From Clarkia xantiana subsp. parviflora (Eukaryota > Streptophyta > Magnoliopsida > Myrtales > Onagraceae), in contig JAPTYO010000010.1 of the NCBI GenBank assembly GCA_036873135.1, positions 9,524,634 to 9,588,633 on the forward strand: DNA of 64,000 nt, read 5' to 3'. The position numbers and the translations under genes were made by a program. The notes beneath the pieces were generated by a model that saw only the letters and a program-made list of their open reading frames with translations, had not been told where the DNA came from and ran no database searches. This document shows, one piece after another, positions 48,666 to 61,649 of this stretch; the first letter of the stretch is position 1; every line of letters starts with the position of its first letter.

Positions 48666-51600
48666 TATTATTGATGAATTTTGTTTTTTTTTTTTTATAG
48701 TAATAATAACAATTATATTTTTTATGTATAAAAATATTTAAGATTTTTCCAACAAACAAGAGGAGGTTCGTAATAATTTTAAAAATTGTTTCTACTGGTA
48801 ATCTCGTATCTGTATCCTTATACATGAAGACAAGCAATTCCATTTATATGGTCGGACTATATTATAGATTTTAATAGCACATTTTTCATGGAATCCTGAT
48901 CCTAATCTCTAATTCCTATTGCCACATAGGATTGATGAGTTGTTATAATAAAGATTCACGGTTGTGAGAAATTTATATTTTAGGAAAGTCAATATGAAGT
49001 GGGAAAGTCTATTAATAGGAACATAATAAAACTTATATAATCTATAAATTTATGAACCTCTTAGTTTTTATTATATCGAAAATAATATTAGACATCAACA
49101 ACTACAAGAATATTAGGTGGAAAACGGTTATTAACATTAAGTTTATTAGTACACTCTTAATTATTAATATATATATACGTTTGAAACACGCGACTCCAAC
49201 TGGTCTGTTTTTGTGTTAATTGTTGGACTAGTGTGAGTTTTATTGGGGTGGGACAGTTCATTAATGTACAGAAGAAGGAATATCAGGAAACCCTCGAGAA
49301 TTTAATAAAGGTTATGGGGATAGAAAGATAGATATAATAAGACATTAATAATAATCCAGCTACCCATAAGACTATGGTCCATGTAAATTTGCAGTACAAT
49401 AATTGGAAGATTCTTGGCCCCATGATTTCTTTTTTGGTATCACGTTGTAACTACTCTCTTGTTTATTTATTTATTTATATATATATGGTTTCCTCACTTG
49501 AATTGGCATGAACGCCTATCATATTTTGTTATAGTATATAAATATATTTTTATAAGGGATATAATTTGGTAATCAACCATTTATATAAATTATGTCATAT
49601 AGCGAAATTTTAATTATTTGGAAAAAAAATGTAGAGTTATTTAAAAAAATGATATATATTTAAAAATCCTCATGTTGAATTATAAGAGCAGCCAATTCAT
49701 ACAATTTATTAACTCTGCGGAGAAACTACGTACCCTAGCGATCTACAAATGGCCACTTTATGTGGACTTAATCTAAACAATTAATAGCTTATGGCCAAAA
49801 GAAATTTTATAAAATATTAATAAGTAGACAAATACAAATCTTATACACTTGCGCATTTTGTGTTCTTTTAAATTCGTCTGAACTCAGATAATTAATGCAC
49901 ACACAAAAAGATCATGCAGAAGTAAACAACAAAATTGTGTGCGTGAAATTAAAAGCGTATTATAGATTCGGTTCTCAATCATGCAACTAATTGTGCATGA
50001 CCTATCCATATCAACCCTGTATAGATCCTGAAATTTATTAAATTGCATTTCGTTCCTTTATTTGTTTCCTATATATAAAAAATAAATAGAACTATGCTAT
50101 TTGTAATTCCATGCTTCTTCAAATTGATCGGAGATATTTTTTATTCGTATCAAATCAGCTTGTAAAAGATAAAATGTTAGTTATAAATATTTTTTTATTA
50201 TTCAATTTCATTTAAATTTGTTTACTTTATTAAGTTCATCAATGAAAACAAAATTGTTTTTCCTACTAAAACAGATTAAATTCATAATTTATAATATTAC
50301 TAGATTTCAGTTCAATATGTTTCAATTATGGCTGTGCATTTCCAAAAGTTTTGTACCAATAATATATATAAGAATCATTCGAAGGAGGGAAGAAGTGGCC
50401 AAAAAGGCTGGCTGCATATATATATATATTATATATAAAATAACACAAATGCATATTATATTATAAAATTATTATAAGACAAGGCCTAACCTAACCCATT
50501 TTGCATGAATCACAACTGGGGGAGCAAATCCAGGCTAGACCACATATAATCAAGTCACAACTCACCTAATCTTTTGTATTATATATATATACTAATATTA
50601 ATTTAACATATATAAATAATAAAATAATAGAACAGGTTGCCGAATAAATAGACATCAATATCTATTTCTGTCAACTCTTCGACGTATGGTATGACTTATG
50701 ACTATGGCCTAGCTAGTCGGCACCTTATTCAGTTCTGGAATTACTTAATTAAATGTATATATTATCTATTATATTAATTAAGTTTGATGATGAGAAATTA
50801 TAAACTAGTATATTAGATAGAAGTACTCATTTAATTACAAACATTATATTTAGTTGTCCATATAATTAATGTGTGACAAATGCCAAATGGTATGGACTAA
50901 ATCAATATCGGTTCTGAATCAGTCCCTGCAGATACAAGATACAACAGTAGCGGGCCAATGTATTGAAATAGTAAAATTTGATGACTATTAAACTAATTAA
51001 ATGAATTATTATGCATTATTATTTGTTTGTATAAGAGAATGACGGCATCCTTAATAACTTCACTGCTAAGATTTGTGACACAAAAAGATACGACATTGGC
51101 ATCAAAAAGTTGCAAAACCAAAGGAAAAACCGCTTTTCGAACTATCCCTTTCTATCTTAGACATCAAATTGATACTTATCAACAACTTTTCTCAATAAAA
51201 AAGTTCTTTTAATTAACATGCATGGTTCTAAATAGTTTAGAATAATAATATATATTAAAAAATTCATCAATATCTTGTTCTAAGTTTTACCTAGGTTTGG
51301 GATTGGACTAGTCCGGCTAGTTCCAATCCAGACTAGAATTATTTTAAACAGTTTCAGTACAACAATAGACTAATTAATGAATTAACTTTGATTCATGGTT
51401 GAGTGAATTGATTTGTTCAAACCAGTTTGAAACTGTTTTGAAAAGAAAAAAAATCTTAATTGATTTTTTTTACATATTATATATATATATATATATATAA
51501 AAATTCTGAAATCAATTCTCGTCTATGATTATTGTATTCATTTACCCCTTTAACGTCGATCTCATCCAGAATTTGGAGATATATAACGTCGCGCCAAAGC

Positions 51601-51891
51601 CAAAACATTTTCTTTGAAAAAGTTGTGCAAGAGCCCTACCCACTTTTGATGAATTGAATCGTAGGGTGTTGATATATATTTTAAATATCTCTTTTGCAAT
51701 GGTACATAGACAGTTGATTATGTGTTAATGCATTGCCCTTGGACTAAGCCTGTTTGGTTTAGTGGAATGGGCATCCGATAGCAAAAAGGAAGCATACTGA
51801 CCTGGCCCGATTTTATTGAGAAGACAGGACGAAATGAGGAACGGGGGGCTGAATTGGAAGCTCTCTTAAAGCTTCAAATGGAGGTCACGAC
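48666..51891. other. AT-rich intergenic DNA, no gene seen
   Basis: Several short TA runs, for example near 50582-50593 and 51477-51500, and short frames without recognisable domains. I see nothing supportable. Confidence 0.6.
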
Positions 51892-52431
51892 GTGGGAGAT
51901 ATGGAAGGAAAGATGTTGAGGCCGTTTACAAAAGAGACATTCCGAAACAAAGATCGCGGTGAATCATATTCGAGGAATTATGGAGCATTCGAGGTCGCCG
52001 ATCTTAGGGGGCAGTGCAGCAGCGCCAAGAAGCCGCGACCAGGTGATACTATATCGATTGGTTGTGACGGATCTTGGATGCCAAGTACAGGATGAGATGG
52101 AACCGGTGTTATTGCTCGAAATTGTGAAGGTAGACTTATAGAGGGACGCCATTCCTCATGTCGTGATATTAGTGCAACGAATGTCGAAGCTATTGCCATA
52201 TTACAAGCGGTGGAGTTGGCCGTTTTCCATCGGTGGGAGAAGGTACTCATTGAATCGGATGCGGAGTATATTATTCATCAAATTCGCGGTGAATCTAAAA
52301 TTGACAGGAAGCTAGCCAACATTATTAGTACCGTTCTCTAAAGAGTAAATCACATCGCGGAATCTCATTGGAAGTTCATTCGTCGAAGCGCAAACAAATG
52401 CGCTATTGGATTGCTATTCAACCCATAATGA
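51892..52431 (+). pseudogene. RNase H-like domain pseudogene
   Basis: Read in one frame, the sequence gives a plant-type RNase H domain with acidic residues in place: CDGSWMP (Asp), NVEAIAILQAVELA (Glu), LIESDAEYIIHQI (Asp). A TGA directly after MPSTG (52093-52095) and a TAA near 52340 break it. Such domains occur at the 3' end of non-LTR retrotransposon ORF2 and in derived plant RNase H genes. No reverse transcriptase remains beside it. Confidence 0.75.
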
Positions 52432-54537
52432 AATGTGTTCTTTAAATTGTGTTTTAATACCCAATCTTCTTTTATTTTTATTATATTGCTTGATTATGCT
52501 CCGAATTAATATTTATTTAATTTTTTTTTACCCTTTTAAGAATGGTCTACTTAGAACCAGTTTGGACTGAAACTAGCTATTTAAACCTATTCCAAATTTC
52601 CAAACCAGTCCGGTTGCACCGATTTAAAAGCCGAACCCCTAGTTTAACCCTTAAACAAGTGGAGTATATATAACCTTTTTTTAATCCAAGTGTTTTAGTT
52701 AGTTAAAATAATAAATGTTTAAAAAGTTAATTGAAAATTATCTACATCCTTGGAGGAGGAGCCTTCACCAAACTGATGCAACTCGCGGCGACAGCGAGTT
52801 TGAGTGATCTGTTCTTCGGAGTTTTGTACGCCGGGTTTCAGGTGACGTGGCGTCCAAAGTAAGAACTTATTTTAATTACATTCTATTATTAATTAATTAA
52901 TTGCATGGACGACTTTGACTCCTTTCTACTTTGACTTATTTACTTCCTCTCCCTTCCTCACATTTCCTTCAACGGTACTCCAAATTTCTACACCCTATAA
53001 TTAAACTAAATGCACCCCACACTATACGCGTTGTAGATAACTTCCCCCTATAATGATATATGTATGTAAGTAGTGTATATTCACATTAGTAGATATTTCT
53101 TTGGCATTCTACAAAAAAATAAAAGATATTTATTTGGCAGGAAATAATATTATTAGTATAGATTTTTATGGTAATAATATATGTGGTCAAATATATGTAA
53201 TGTGGTTAGATACATTAATTAGCCACATAAATAATTAAATACAACAATATTTAAAAACCAGATAGAAAAAATGTGATGGGGAAATTATTTGTGGGTTTTT
53301 AGAGACTTAATAGTGAATTTTTCAGTGTCTAAGGTGAACTCATTTGTGGTAGGAAAAGTTAGCCTAGCTATGTGTTTAAATTTGGATCATGATATAACAA
53401 TTTATTTTTGCCAACATGATTTATCAATTAACCAGTATAAATATTGAACCAAACTACAATATAGTGTAAGAGTCCCAATGTACAAATTAAATTATACAAT
53501 AAAGTAAGTAGCTCAATGTTAAAAATGATTTGTAAACAAAACCTCAATTAAAGCATAACAAAATTAGCTAAAAAAAACTCTAAAGTATACTAAACAAAGA
53601 TTAGATATAAGGACAAGATTGTTAGATATACCTATGAGATATGTAAAGATTGTTATACATAAACAATTTATATATATTTATAAGAAATGGATTAAAATTC
53701 TCATGTTACTTTTTTTTTAAATGAAAATCTCATGTTACTTAGAAAAAATAATTTGACCAATTGATATACGAAATTTAAAGTTATATAAAAAAATCTCAAA
53801 TATTAATTAATTGTTAATTGGTGTTTTCTAAGATATGTGGGAAAAAATTCTTTTTTTCATTCGTGTAATCTTAGGGGATCATGTTAGAAGGGTAACATTT
53901 GCAATATACTTGTTCAACACCTACACTAATCTTTGCTTGCACCGTGCCAGCTCGTAAAGATTAAAGTGCTAGCTATATAAATATCTTTTTGTTTCTAAAA
54001 TTTTATCAGATTTGAACATCTAACATTTTAGTTAAAGAGTAACGTACTAAACATTTTAGTTAAAGAGTAACGTACTAAATGAATACGCTATATTAGATGA
54101 TTAACCAGTATTTTTTCAATTACATAAAATATTTAAATTCCTATAGAAAATGACTGAGTTCTCTCCCTCCTCTTTCTCCCTCTTACTTACCTTTTTGTGT
54201 GGTTGGAGCAGTTAGCATCCCTCCAATGAAAATGAACACATATGTAGTAGTATGTATAATTGTAAGGCAAGTTCCCACAAACCCCTTTCTTAGAAGACTC
54301 CTCTTTCATATTCTCCTCCTTTCTTCTCTAAACACTAATCACACTCTTTCTTTCTCTTCTTCCCCTCTCCTCCTGTCTTTAATATTTCAATCCACAACTA
54401 AAAACCAAGTTGTTCTTTACCTACACAAACAACAGAACCTTAATCCACTGTCTGTCAGTATCAGTTGTATTATCAACGATGTTATTGTCATCCCGCCTGT
54501 GATCGATCCATCCATACATTTCCTTTCACCACACAGC
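52432..54537. other. Gap upstream of the DNase I-like gene
   Basis: A short non-AT-rich coding-like patch lies at about 52741-52860 (see findings). A copy of dispersed repeat R lies at about 53919-54015, with a short tandem repeat of AGTTAAAGAGTAACGTACTAAA just after it (about 54032-54079). The last 400 bp are CT-rich, as expected of the leader of the next gene. Confidence 0.5.
53919..54015. repeat. Dispersed repeat R, copy 3
   Basis: It shares AACACCTACACTAATC and CTTGCACCG(T/G)G with copy 1, followed by diverged CGTAAAGATTAAAGTGCTAG. Confidence 0.5.
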
Positions 54538-57096
54538 ATGTTAACCCTCCTCAACATCAGGCTGCGCCGCCTCTGCTCCCGCCTCCGGTGGCCCCTCCGC
54601 CGCCGTCGCGCCTCCAAGCCCCGGGTGGTCATCAAGAAGTTCGGCAAGTCAGATTCCAGAACCAGAACCAAGCAAGACCCAGCTAACGGGTCGGTCGCGG
54701 CCGACCCGGGACCTGACAGGAGGATCCGTGTGGCTACGTTTAACGCGGCGCTGTTCTCCATGGCGCCGGCGGTGCCCAAGTCGGAGAAGTCAACGAGCAT
54801 TGACTTCGACGGCGATGGGTTCGTCAAGTTGCGGGAAGCCAACCTGAGGGCCAAATCCGCCAACGACCGCCCCAAGAGCATCCTCAAGCAGTCGCCGATG
54901 CACCCCAACGGCGACTCCGACAGCATCGCCGGCAGGCAGCAGAAGTTCGCGAAATCGAAGCTGAGGGTGTCGATTAACCTCCCCGACAACGAGATATCGC
55001 TGCTGCGGAATCGACAGCTCAGCTTCAGCGAGGACCGCAGCGGGAGCCCACAACTGGGTTCTTCTTCCTCGTTAGGTGGCGCCGCCGCCATTGGTAGGAT
55101 CCTCAGGGGGAGGACGAGCTCGAGAAGCGGCGGCGGCGATGGGGTTAGCTATCGGAGCACGAGGACGGTGCTGGAAGTGCTGAGGGAGCTGGACGCTGAT
55201 ATATTGGCGCTGCAGGACGTGAAGGCGGAGGAGGAGAAGGGCATGCAGCCGCTGTCGGACTTGGCCAGAGCGTTGGGGATGAACTACGTGTTTGCGGAGA
55301 GCTGGGCGCCGGAGTATGGTAACGCCGTACTGTCTAAGTGGCCGATCAAGCGGTGGAAGTCTCAGAAGATCTTCGATGACAGTGATTTCAGGTGATCTCT
55401 TTTATCTTATCTCTGCATATTCTCTTCTTCCTGAGTTTAGCTACACGGCACACCAAATAGTAAGTTACTACACAGTGCATGGTAAAAAGAAAATTATACG
55501 TAGGTTAAAACTATTTCATTATGGAATGTATTTAGAGGAAATATAATGTAAAATGAGGCTTAATTATAGACCCTAACATTAAGTACAATTACAGCCTCAA
55601 CGAGCCGACCTCTTAACTAAACTTAACTGCTGGTGAAACTATGTTGACGGGATCAGTGCATACGCGTTGTTTGTTTACTAAATTTGTTATGGACAAAAAA
55701 TTCAAACCGTGAGTAAGAGAACTCGAATATTACATAACGAGATGGACTTAGAATTTTGATTCACTAAGCCATTTCTTTTGTTTGAAAAAACACAATATGT
55801 ACAAACAATAATTATTAGTTAATAATGGTGTGGAAACAATTATTTATTTTGTATAATATTTATCTTGCAAACAATACCATTTTTATTTTAAATAAGAATT
55901 TGGGACCACAATAGAAAATATATATTGAGCCAAAATGTAAGTTGTAAATTTAATTATGAGATTTTAGTAGCAGGTTGTTTATGACCAGTTGTTAGGAAAT
56001 TGATCATACCGCTATCTTTCTTAGGAAGAGTTTTAACCTTAATACTGTATCGAAAAAATATACTAAATCAATTTTTATAAATAAAATGGATATGAACTAC
56101 AAACATGTTTAAGGAAAACAAAAAAAACAAAAAGGATACGAACATGTTTACATTAGTCTTAGAAAAAACAAAACTAAAAATAATTTCGGTTTTAAAATAA
56201 TGAAAGCTTCGAGGACACTTGTTTTATCATTTGATTTGATAATATGGAGATGAATCAACCTCATCAATCATTAACTGATCAGGAAAGGTTGTTGTCAACT
56301 AATTACATTGATATATTTTTTAAGGAAGAAAACAACTAAACATTGATAATATTGTCCTCTCCTACTCCTTGCATAATAAATATACTTAGGCCAGGTTTTA
56401 AATTTAAAAAAGTCTACAATAAGGTAGTTAAGTCCTTAATTAGTTCACCACTAATAATTAAGTACATTTCATTTTTGCTACATTATTATAGACCCTATCC
56501 TTATACGTACAACGTTATCATTATATATAATAAATATATATATAAGATCAAAAAAGTATCGGATATCTTTTGTTGAATATAATTTAATATAATATTTTGA
56601 TAGACTAAATTGAATTATATCATACAATAATTGGAAAGTAAGTGAAATCATTTGCTGTTGGCGGCTGTCATTGGATTGGACTGTTTTATTTGGCTTTTTT
56701 CCTTCATCCATTGTTCGACGAGATTCCTTCATAATCATAAACATCTCCTTTAAATAATAATAAATAAATAAATAGATAAATAAATAAATAAATAATATAA
56801 AAGAAAAATACTAATATCTGGGCAGGAATAAAAGCAAGCTTCTTGATAATCACTTCTAGTAGAGTTGAGATTATATCCATTTGCATAGCTTGTACTAATA
56901 ACTAATTAATGCCATCTATTCGTCTAATCCAAATAAAATTATTTCGAGCTCGACCCGATGTCACACTCAACGAGTTTGAGCTTAGCTCGACTCGGTTTGT
57001 AAAGTTTAAAATTTTCAATAAATTTACATAGTATATTTTAGCTCTAATTCGACTTGATTAGACTTTTTGTCTCAAGTTCGAATATATAAACTCAAA

Positions 57097-57146
<50 letters not shown>

Positions 57147-59664
57147 ATTATTTAAAACTCGAATAAACTCGAGTTAGAACTCGACTTGAATACGCAAAAA
57201 AAAAAAAATTTGAATAGACTCGCGATCCTCAAGTCGAGTACCAACGAACTCGTACTCAACTCAGTAGTAGAAAAAGCTCAACTCAAAATTTAACAAGTCA
57301 AATTCGAATATCAACAAACCCGATATTGAGAGTTCTCAAATGACTTAAGTCGCTCAAACCCCTATCCCGACCGTATAACTTTTATATATATAATATAATG
57401 TCAGTGGAAGATGGATAAAATGGTGGATGAAGGAGAGTAATGGTTTGTGGGGGAGTGAGTGCTATTATTCGGGTATGTTATGTATGTGGTGGGAAATGGA
57501 TGGGGCCTTTATTTTTAAGAAAGCTACATTTGCCTAAAGTTAAGGGAAGAAATCAGTAATATCATTTTCCGGGTACATTAAAAAAAAAAAAAGTATTTTC
57601 AACATAATAACCCTAAATAATGCTGCATTTATATCAAAAATTGATAAGTTTGTTACTGAAGAGTTAATTATAAATTTGGCAGGAATGTTCTAAAAGCCAC
57701 CATTGAAGTCCCTCAAGTCGGGGAAATCAACTTCCACTGCACCCACCTTGACCATCTCGACGAAAATTGGCGCATGAAGCAGATCAACTCCATCATCGAC
57801 TCCACCCAAGCCCCTCATATTTTGGCTGGTGGCCTTAATTCGCTTGATGAATCCGACTACTCGACCGAAAGATGGTCCGACATCGTTAAGGTATTATAAC
57901 CTTAGCATTAAAACAACCCTAATTTTGTTTTTTAAATACATCTTTATGGAATTAGGATCTAAAAATATCAAGGAGCTTGACCATTAAAATTAGGACAAAT
58001 TGATCGAGAGACGAGTCATGAGTTCATCTTAGGAGAGTAAGAACTAAAGTAGGGATAAACAATTTATCTACAAATTTTTAGGGGATGCAATTATAAAACT
58101 TCAAAGGGGCTATAGTGAAAAAAATTAGGCCCAAATTTGCAGCTTATCAAAAGTTAGAGGATGCATCCTAATTTGGCTATTGTTTAGTTTATCAACTGTC
58201 CTAAAGTTGCAAAAGGTGTGTGTATACATATAATAGCCACTTAACTAAATAATCTACAATCTTGAACTTCTAGCGTTGCTATTTAATTTTAGGGTAAAGA
58301 AAAAACAGTCTTAATTGTCCATGCTAGGATCCTTTGAAAGTATCCATACTTTCAACTTATTTTTGCAAATATGTTATTTATAATTTTACCCAAAAATTTG
58401 TAAAATTAAACTGAATAATCACAATGGTTATAAAAGTGAATTTTAAGATTTTTTTTTTTAATTTAAATGTTAAGGTTTACATTGTAGAAAATAAAAATAA
58501 CAGTTTAAAAAAACACAAAAAAAAATATTCGGAGGCAAAAATAAAATAATTACTAATTAGAGACATAGTAAAATGCTCTTAAAATTGAAGGATTAAACTA
58601 TAGATAAAATAATTTCTAAACAAAAATAATGCATGAAAGCACCAATACTTTAAAATGATGTTAGACAAACCGCTTAATTATAGGTAATGTTGCTAATAGT
58701 TGTTTTAGATTTAAAATATTGATATTCGGTGTCTCAACTATTAGATTTGTTACTTTTTATATTTTTTTCAAGTGATTTTGGCATTTTTTTTTTGCCAACG
58801 ATTTTGGCGTTAAAATTGATGTATTAAGCAACAAAAAAAAAATATATTTTTCACTTTTCTAAAATTTCAGATTTATTATACATGGTTTAGGCTAATTTAA
58901 TACTTAAAAAAATTGTTTTATCAATTTTAAGAGAATAAAATGGAAATCACCAATCCGATAGTTAAAACATCGAATATTAACATTTTTAATCTGAAACAAC
59001 GATTAGCAACATAACCTATAGTTGAGACTCTTTGTAGATTATTAACTTAATTTTATCCGCAATATTTATAAAACTTGTAGATGAAGATCGACCCAAATAA
59101 TTTATTTTTTCTTTTACTTGTATGTGGTGTAGTATTATGAGGAGATGGGAAAGCCAACACCTAAAGTAGAAGTGATGAGGTTCTTAAAGGGCAAACAGTA
59201 CACAGACGCCAAGGCCTTCGCCGGCGAGTTCGAACCCGTGGTCGTCATTGCCAAGGGACAAAGTACGTTCATTTACCATATCTCTAAAACTGCAAAATAT
59301 TAGATCAACTATTTAACCAACTGTTCTAAAACTTTAACTACTATCGCGTATAGGTGTGCAAGGCACATGCAAGTATGGTACAAGGGTAGACTACATATTG
59401 GCATCACCCGATGCACCGTTCCGGTTCGTTCCCGGTTCTTACTCGGTTCTCTCCTCCAAGGGCACTTCCGACCACCACATTGTCAAAGTCGACCTAGTGA
59501 GAGGCGGTGAGACCCCAACTGGAGGCGATGCAGTGACGAAAAGACGGCAGCAACGGAAGCAGAAAGTCGTAAAAATTACAAATTCGACACACTCGAATAC
59601 CAAAGGTATATGGAAAACTGTAAACTCCAACACTGATAATCACCACTCACTGATCAATAGGTAG
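54538..59664 (+). CDS. DNase I-like (endonuclease/exonuclease/phosphatase) family protein
   Basis: Four exons: 54538-55391, 57683-57890, 59133-59262 and 59354-59664; 1,503 bp or 500 aa with all phases joining. The N terminus is strongly basic (about residues 1-40). The EEP fold begins at about residue 61 (RIRVATFNAALF) and is interrupted by a long Ser/Arg-rich insert. It continues with LDADILALQDVKAEE at about 217-231, HLDHLDENW, a GDxN-like AGGLNSLDESDY at about 333, and the C-terminal catalytic SDHHIVKVDL at about 435. These are the metal and catalytic positions of the superfamily; the substrate (nucleic acid or phosphoinositide) cannot be told. Exon 1 is GC-rich, unlike its surroundings. 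An in-frame ATG at 54226 without intervening stops allows a 104-residue longer N terminus. The ATG at 54538 is preferred because the sequence upstream is AT-rich and CT-rich leader-like. Confidence 0.88.
55392..57682 (+). other. Large intron 1 of the DNase I-like gene, repeat-bearing
   Basis: About 2.3 kb. At about 56945-57370 lies a block of repeated CGAGTTTGAGC, AACTCGAATAAACTCGAG and CTCGACTTGA motifs, interrupted by a (TA)n run at 57101-57142. It is probably a dispersed repeat that inserted into the intron. Confidence 0.5.
57101..57142. repeat. (TA)n microsatellite
   Basis: About 20 uninterrupted TA units inside intron 1 of the DNase I-like gene. Confidence 0.95.
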
Positions 59665-60093
59665 CAGATAGTTTTGTTTACTATACTTTGTATGGTTGAG
59701 TATTTGTTTGCTAATTCCTTGTTTCTTTCTTCTTCTCTTTCAAATTGTTTGAGTTTTATGTATACAAAGAGAGCAGAGGTGAGAGATCATATGATGATAC
59801 ATATAGTTTTAAATTAGCAGTTTGTATAGTTTTGTGATATAGTGTGTTTTTTCAGATGATTGTTGAATAATATGGCCTTGCAGATTATTTCTCTCGCGTT
59901 ATGTGAAACTTTACTTACATGAAAATTTATATTATATTGTTACTGATTTATGTTTTGTGCATAAATTGTATTCAAAATTAGTATATTGAAAGTATAATAT
60001 AATTGTACGTATTGTATAGATAACTTGAACAATGTTACAGCTGATATATACAATTACAAGATAGAAAAGATATACTAATAAATATAACATCTC
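59665..60093 (+). other. 3' flank of the DNase I-like gene
   Basis: T-rich sequence with possible polyadenylation signals and no open frame of note. Confidence 0.5.
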
Positions 60094-60720
60094 CTACACT
60101 AACATTAGTAGATATATCATGACGGTTTTATCGGAAACGCTCATCTTAAATTGTAGAGATAGAAATCGCGTTTTGGGAAGTGGGTTGGTCAAGCCGTCCG
60201 ATATTTGGCCAATAGTGAAGACATGCTTGACATGGAAGAGACCCTTGGTAACAAGATCCCTAACAAAGTGAAACACAAGTGCAATATGTTTCATCTGAAT
60301 ATGAAAGATCGGATTTGTACAAAAGAAAGTGGCACCGGTGTTGTCACAAATAACGGTAGGAGGAGACGCATTAGTGATACCAAGCTCTGATATGAGCGAT
60401 TGAATCCATAGGAGTTCAGAATTATCATCAGAAACAGAAGTATACTCCGCCTCAATAGAAGAGCGGGTAACAAACTTTTGATTACGCGAACACAATGAGA
60501 ATGAATTTGCATTGAGGAAGACTACATAGGCAATTGTACACTTGTAATTATCTGTGTTAACACTTGTAGGTCTAGTCAGCATTAGTGTACGCAATCAAGT
60601 GAATAGAGAAGTGACGACGAAAATATAATCCATGATGAACCATGCTCTTTAGGTAACAAATGACCCGTTTAAGAACATTAGTGCTCTGACCAATTGGTGA
60701 TAAAGTTAAGCATCGGTGGC
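60094..60720 (-). pseudogene. Ty1/copia RNase H remnant (minus strand)
   Basis: The 166-codon frame at 60094-60594 carries copia RNase H motifs: RSSIEAEYTSVSD, ICDNTGATFFCTNPIFH, MKHIALVFHFVRD, and a C-terminal LTNPLPKTRF. The homologous region continues upstream to about 60720 with breaks (LKRVICYLK-like). No LTR was found beside it. Confidence 0.75.
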
Positions 60721-60878
60721 CAGAAGACTATCACCTGCTATTAGTGCCAAGATTGATGATAGTGGCATAGAGACTGGTTTGGACTCAGTCATCTTGGCTC
60801 GATCAAGGATCCATGAAATGACTTCTAAAACATGTAAGAGGTACGTTCAAAACTTCACCTTGTTATGGAAATGGCAAT

Positions 60879-61226
60879 GTGATATCACAGAGTTTTGATG
60901 AGGCTGAACTTAGTGGAGATGGACTCGAGCCAAAGTACATCGGGGTACATCTACACTATAGATGGAACAACAATGAGTTGAATATCCAGACTTCAAAAAT
61001 GCGTTACTCTTTCACTTGTAAAGCTGAGTATGTGGTAATTGCGGAAGCTGGGAAGGAGGTGATACAGTTGGAAAATTATCTTGAAGAGTTAAGCTTGAAG
61101 CAACTTAAGAAGATTCTCTACAAAGATAGTCAGGGTCTCATACAGTTAGTGAAAAACCACGTCCATCATTCAAAGAAAAAGCACATCAGGAGACGTTATC
61201 ATTTCACTTGGAAGACAATGAAATAA
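60879..61226 (+). pseudogene. Ty1/copia RNase H remnant (plus strand)
   Basis: The frame has CKAEYVVIAEAGKEVIQLEN and KDSQGLIQLVKN...HSKKKHIRRRYHF, the spacing of copia RNase H. Key residues have drifted (for example KDSQ where CDSQ is usual), and the usual STAEAEY is altered. It belongs to a different copia lineage from the neighbour on the other strand. The frame at 60716-60898 next to it has no recognisable domain. Confidence 0.65.
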
Positions 61227-61649
61227 GGCAATATGTGGTTCGAAGACAATGCTCGAATATTGTAATAATAAATTAATATAATAATAATAACGTCACATTA
61301 CCATATACATTACAAAAATACCAAACACTATAATCTAACATTACAGTCATATTAAAATATAGCTAATTAATAAACATTGTAATCTAATATTACTTTACTT
61401 GTAATCTCAAATTACATCCGTCCATACACACATTTTAGTCATGAGATCAGTAAGGAGTAAACTATAAGTCTGATGAAACTAATTCAAAATTTCAGAAATA
61501 CAACTCAAATATATAGTGAGAGCGTAATGCCTCAATACACATAACTTCAAAGTTCAATGTGACTGAATACATTTTTTTACCTGCTTAATTAACACAAACA
61601 AATTTAATTACGATCCTATGTTTGGATCTATACTAATTAAGAATGCAAA
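61227..61649 (-). other. 3' flank of the sugar-transporter gene
   Basis: AT-rich sequence, partly the likely 3'UTR of the minus-strand transporter. No gene is seen. Confidence 0.5.

Noticed and set aside
60716..60898. 60-codon frame MARRLSPAIS...
   Set aside because: No recognisable domain; it lies between two copia remnants and is most likely non-coding debris.
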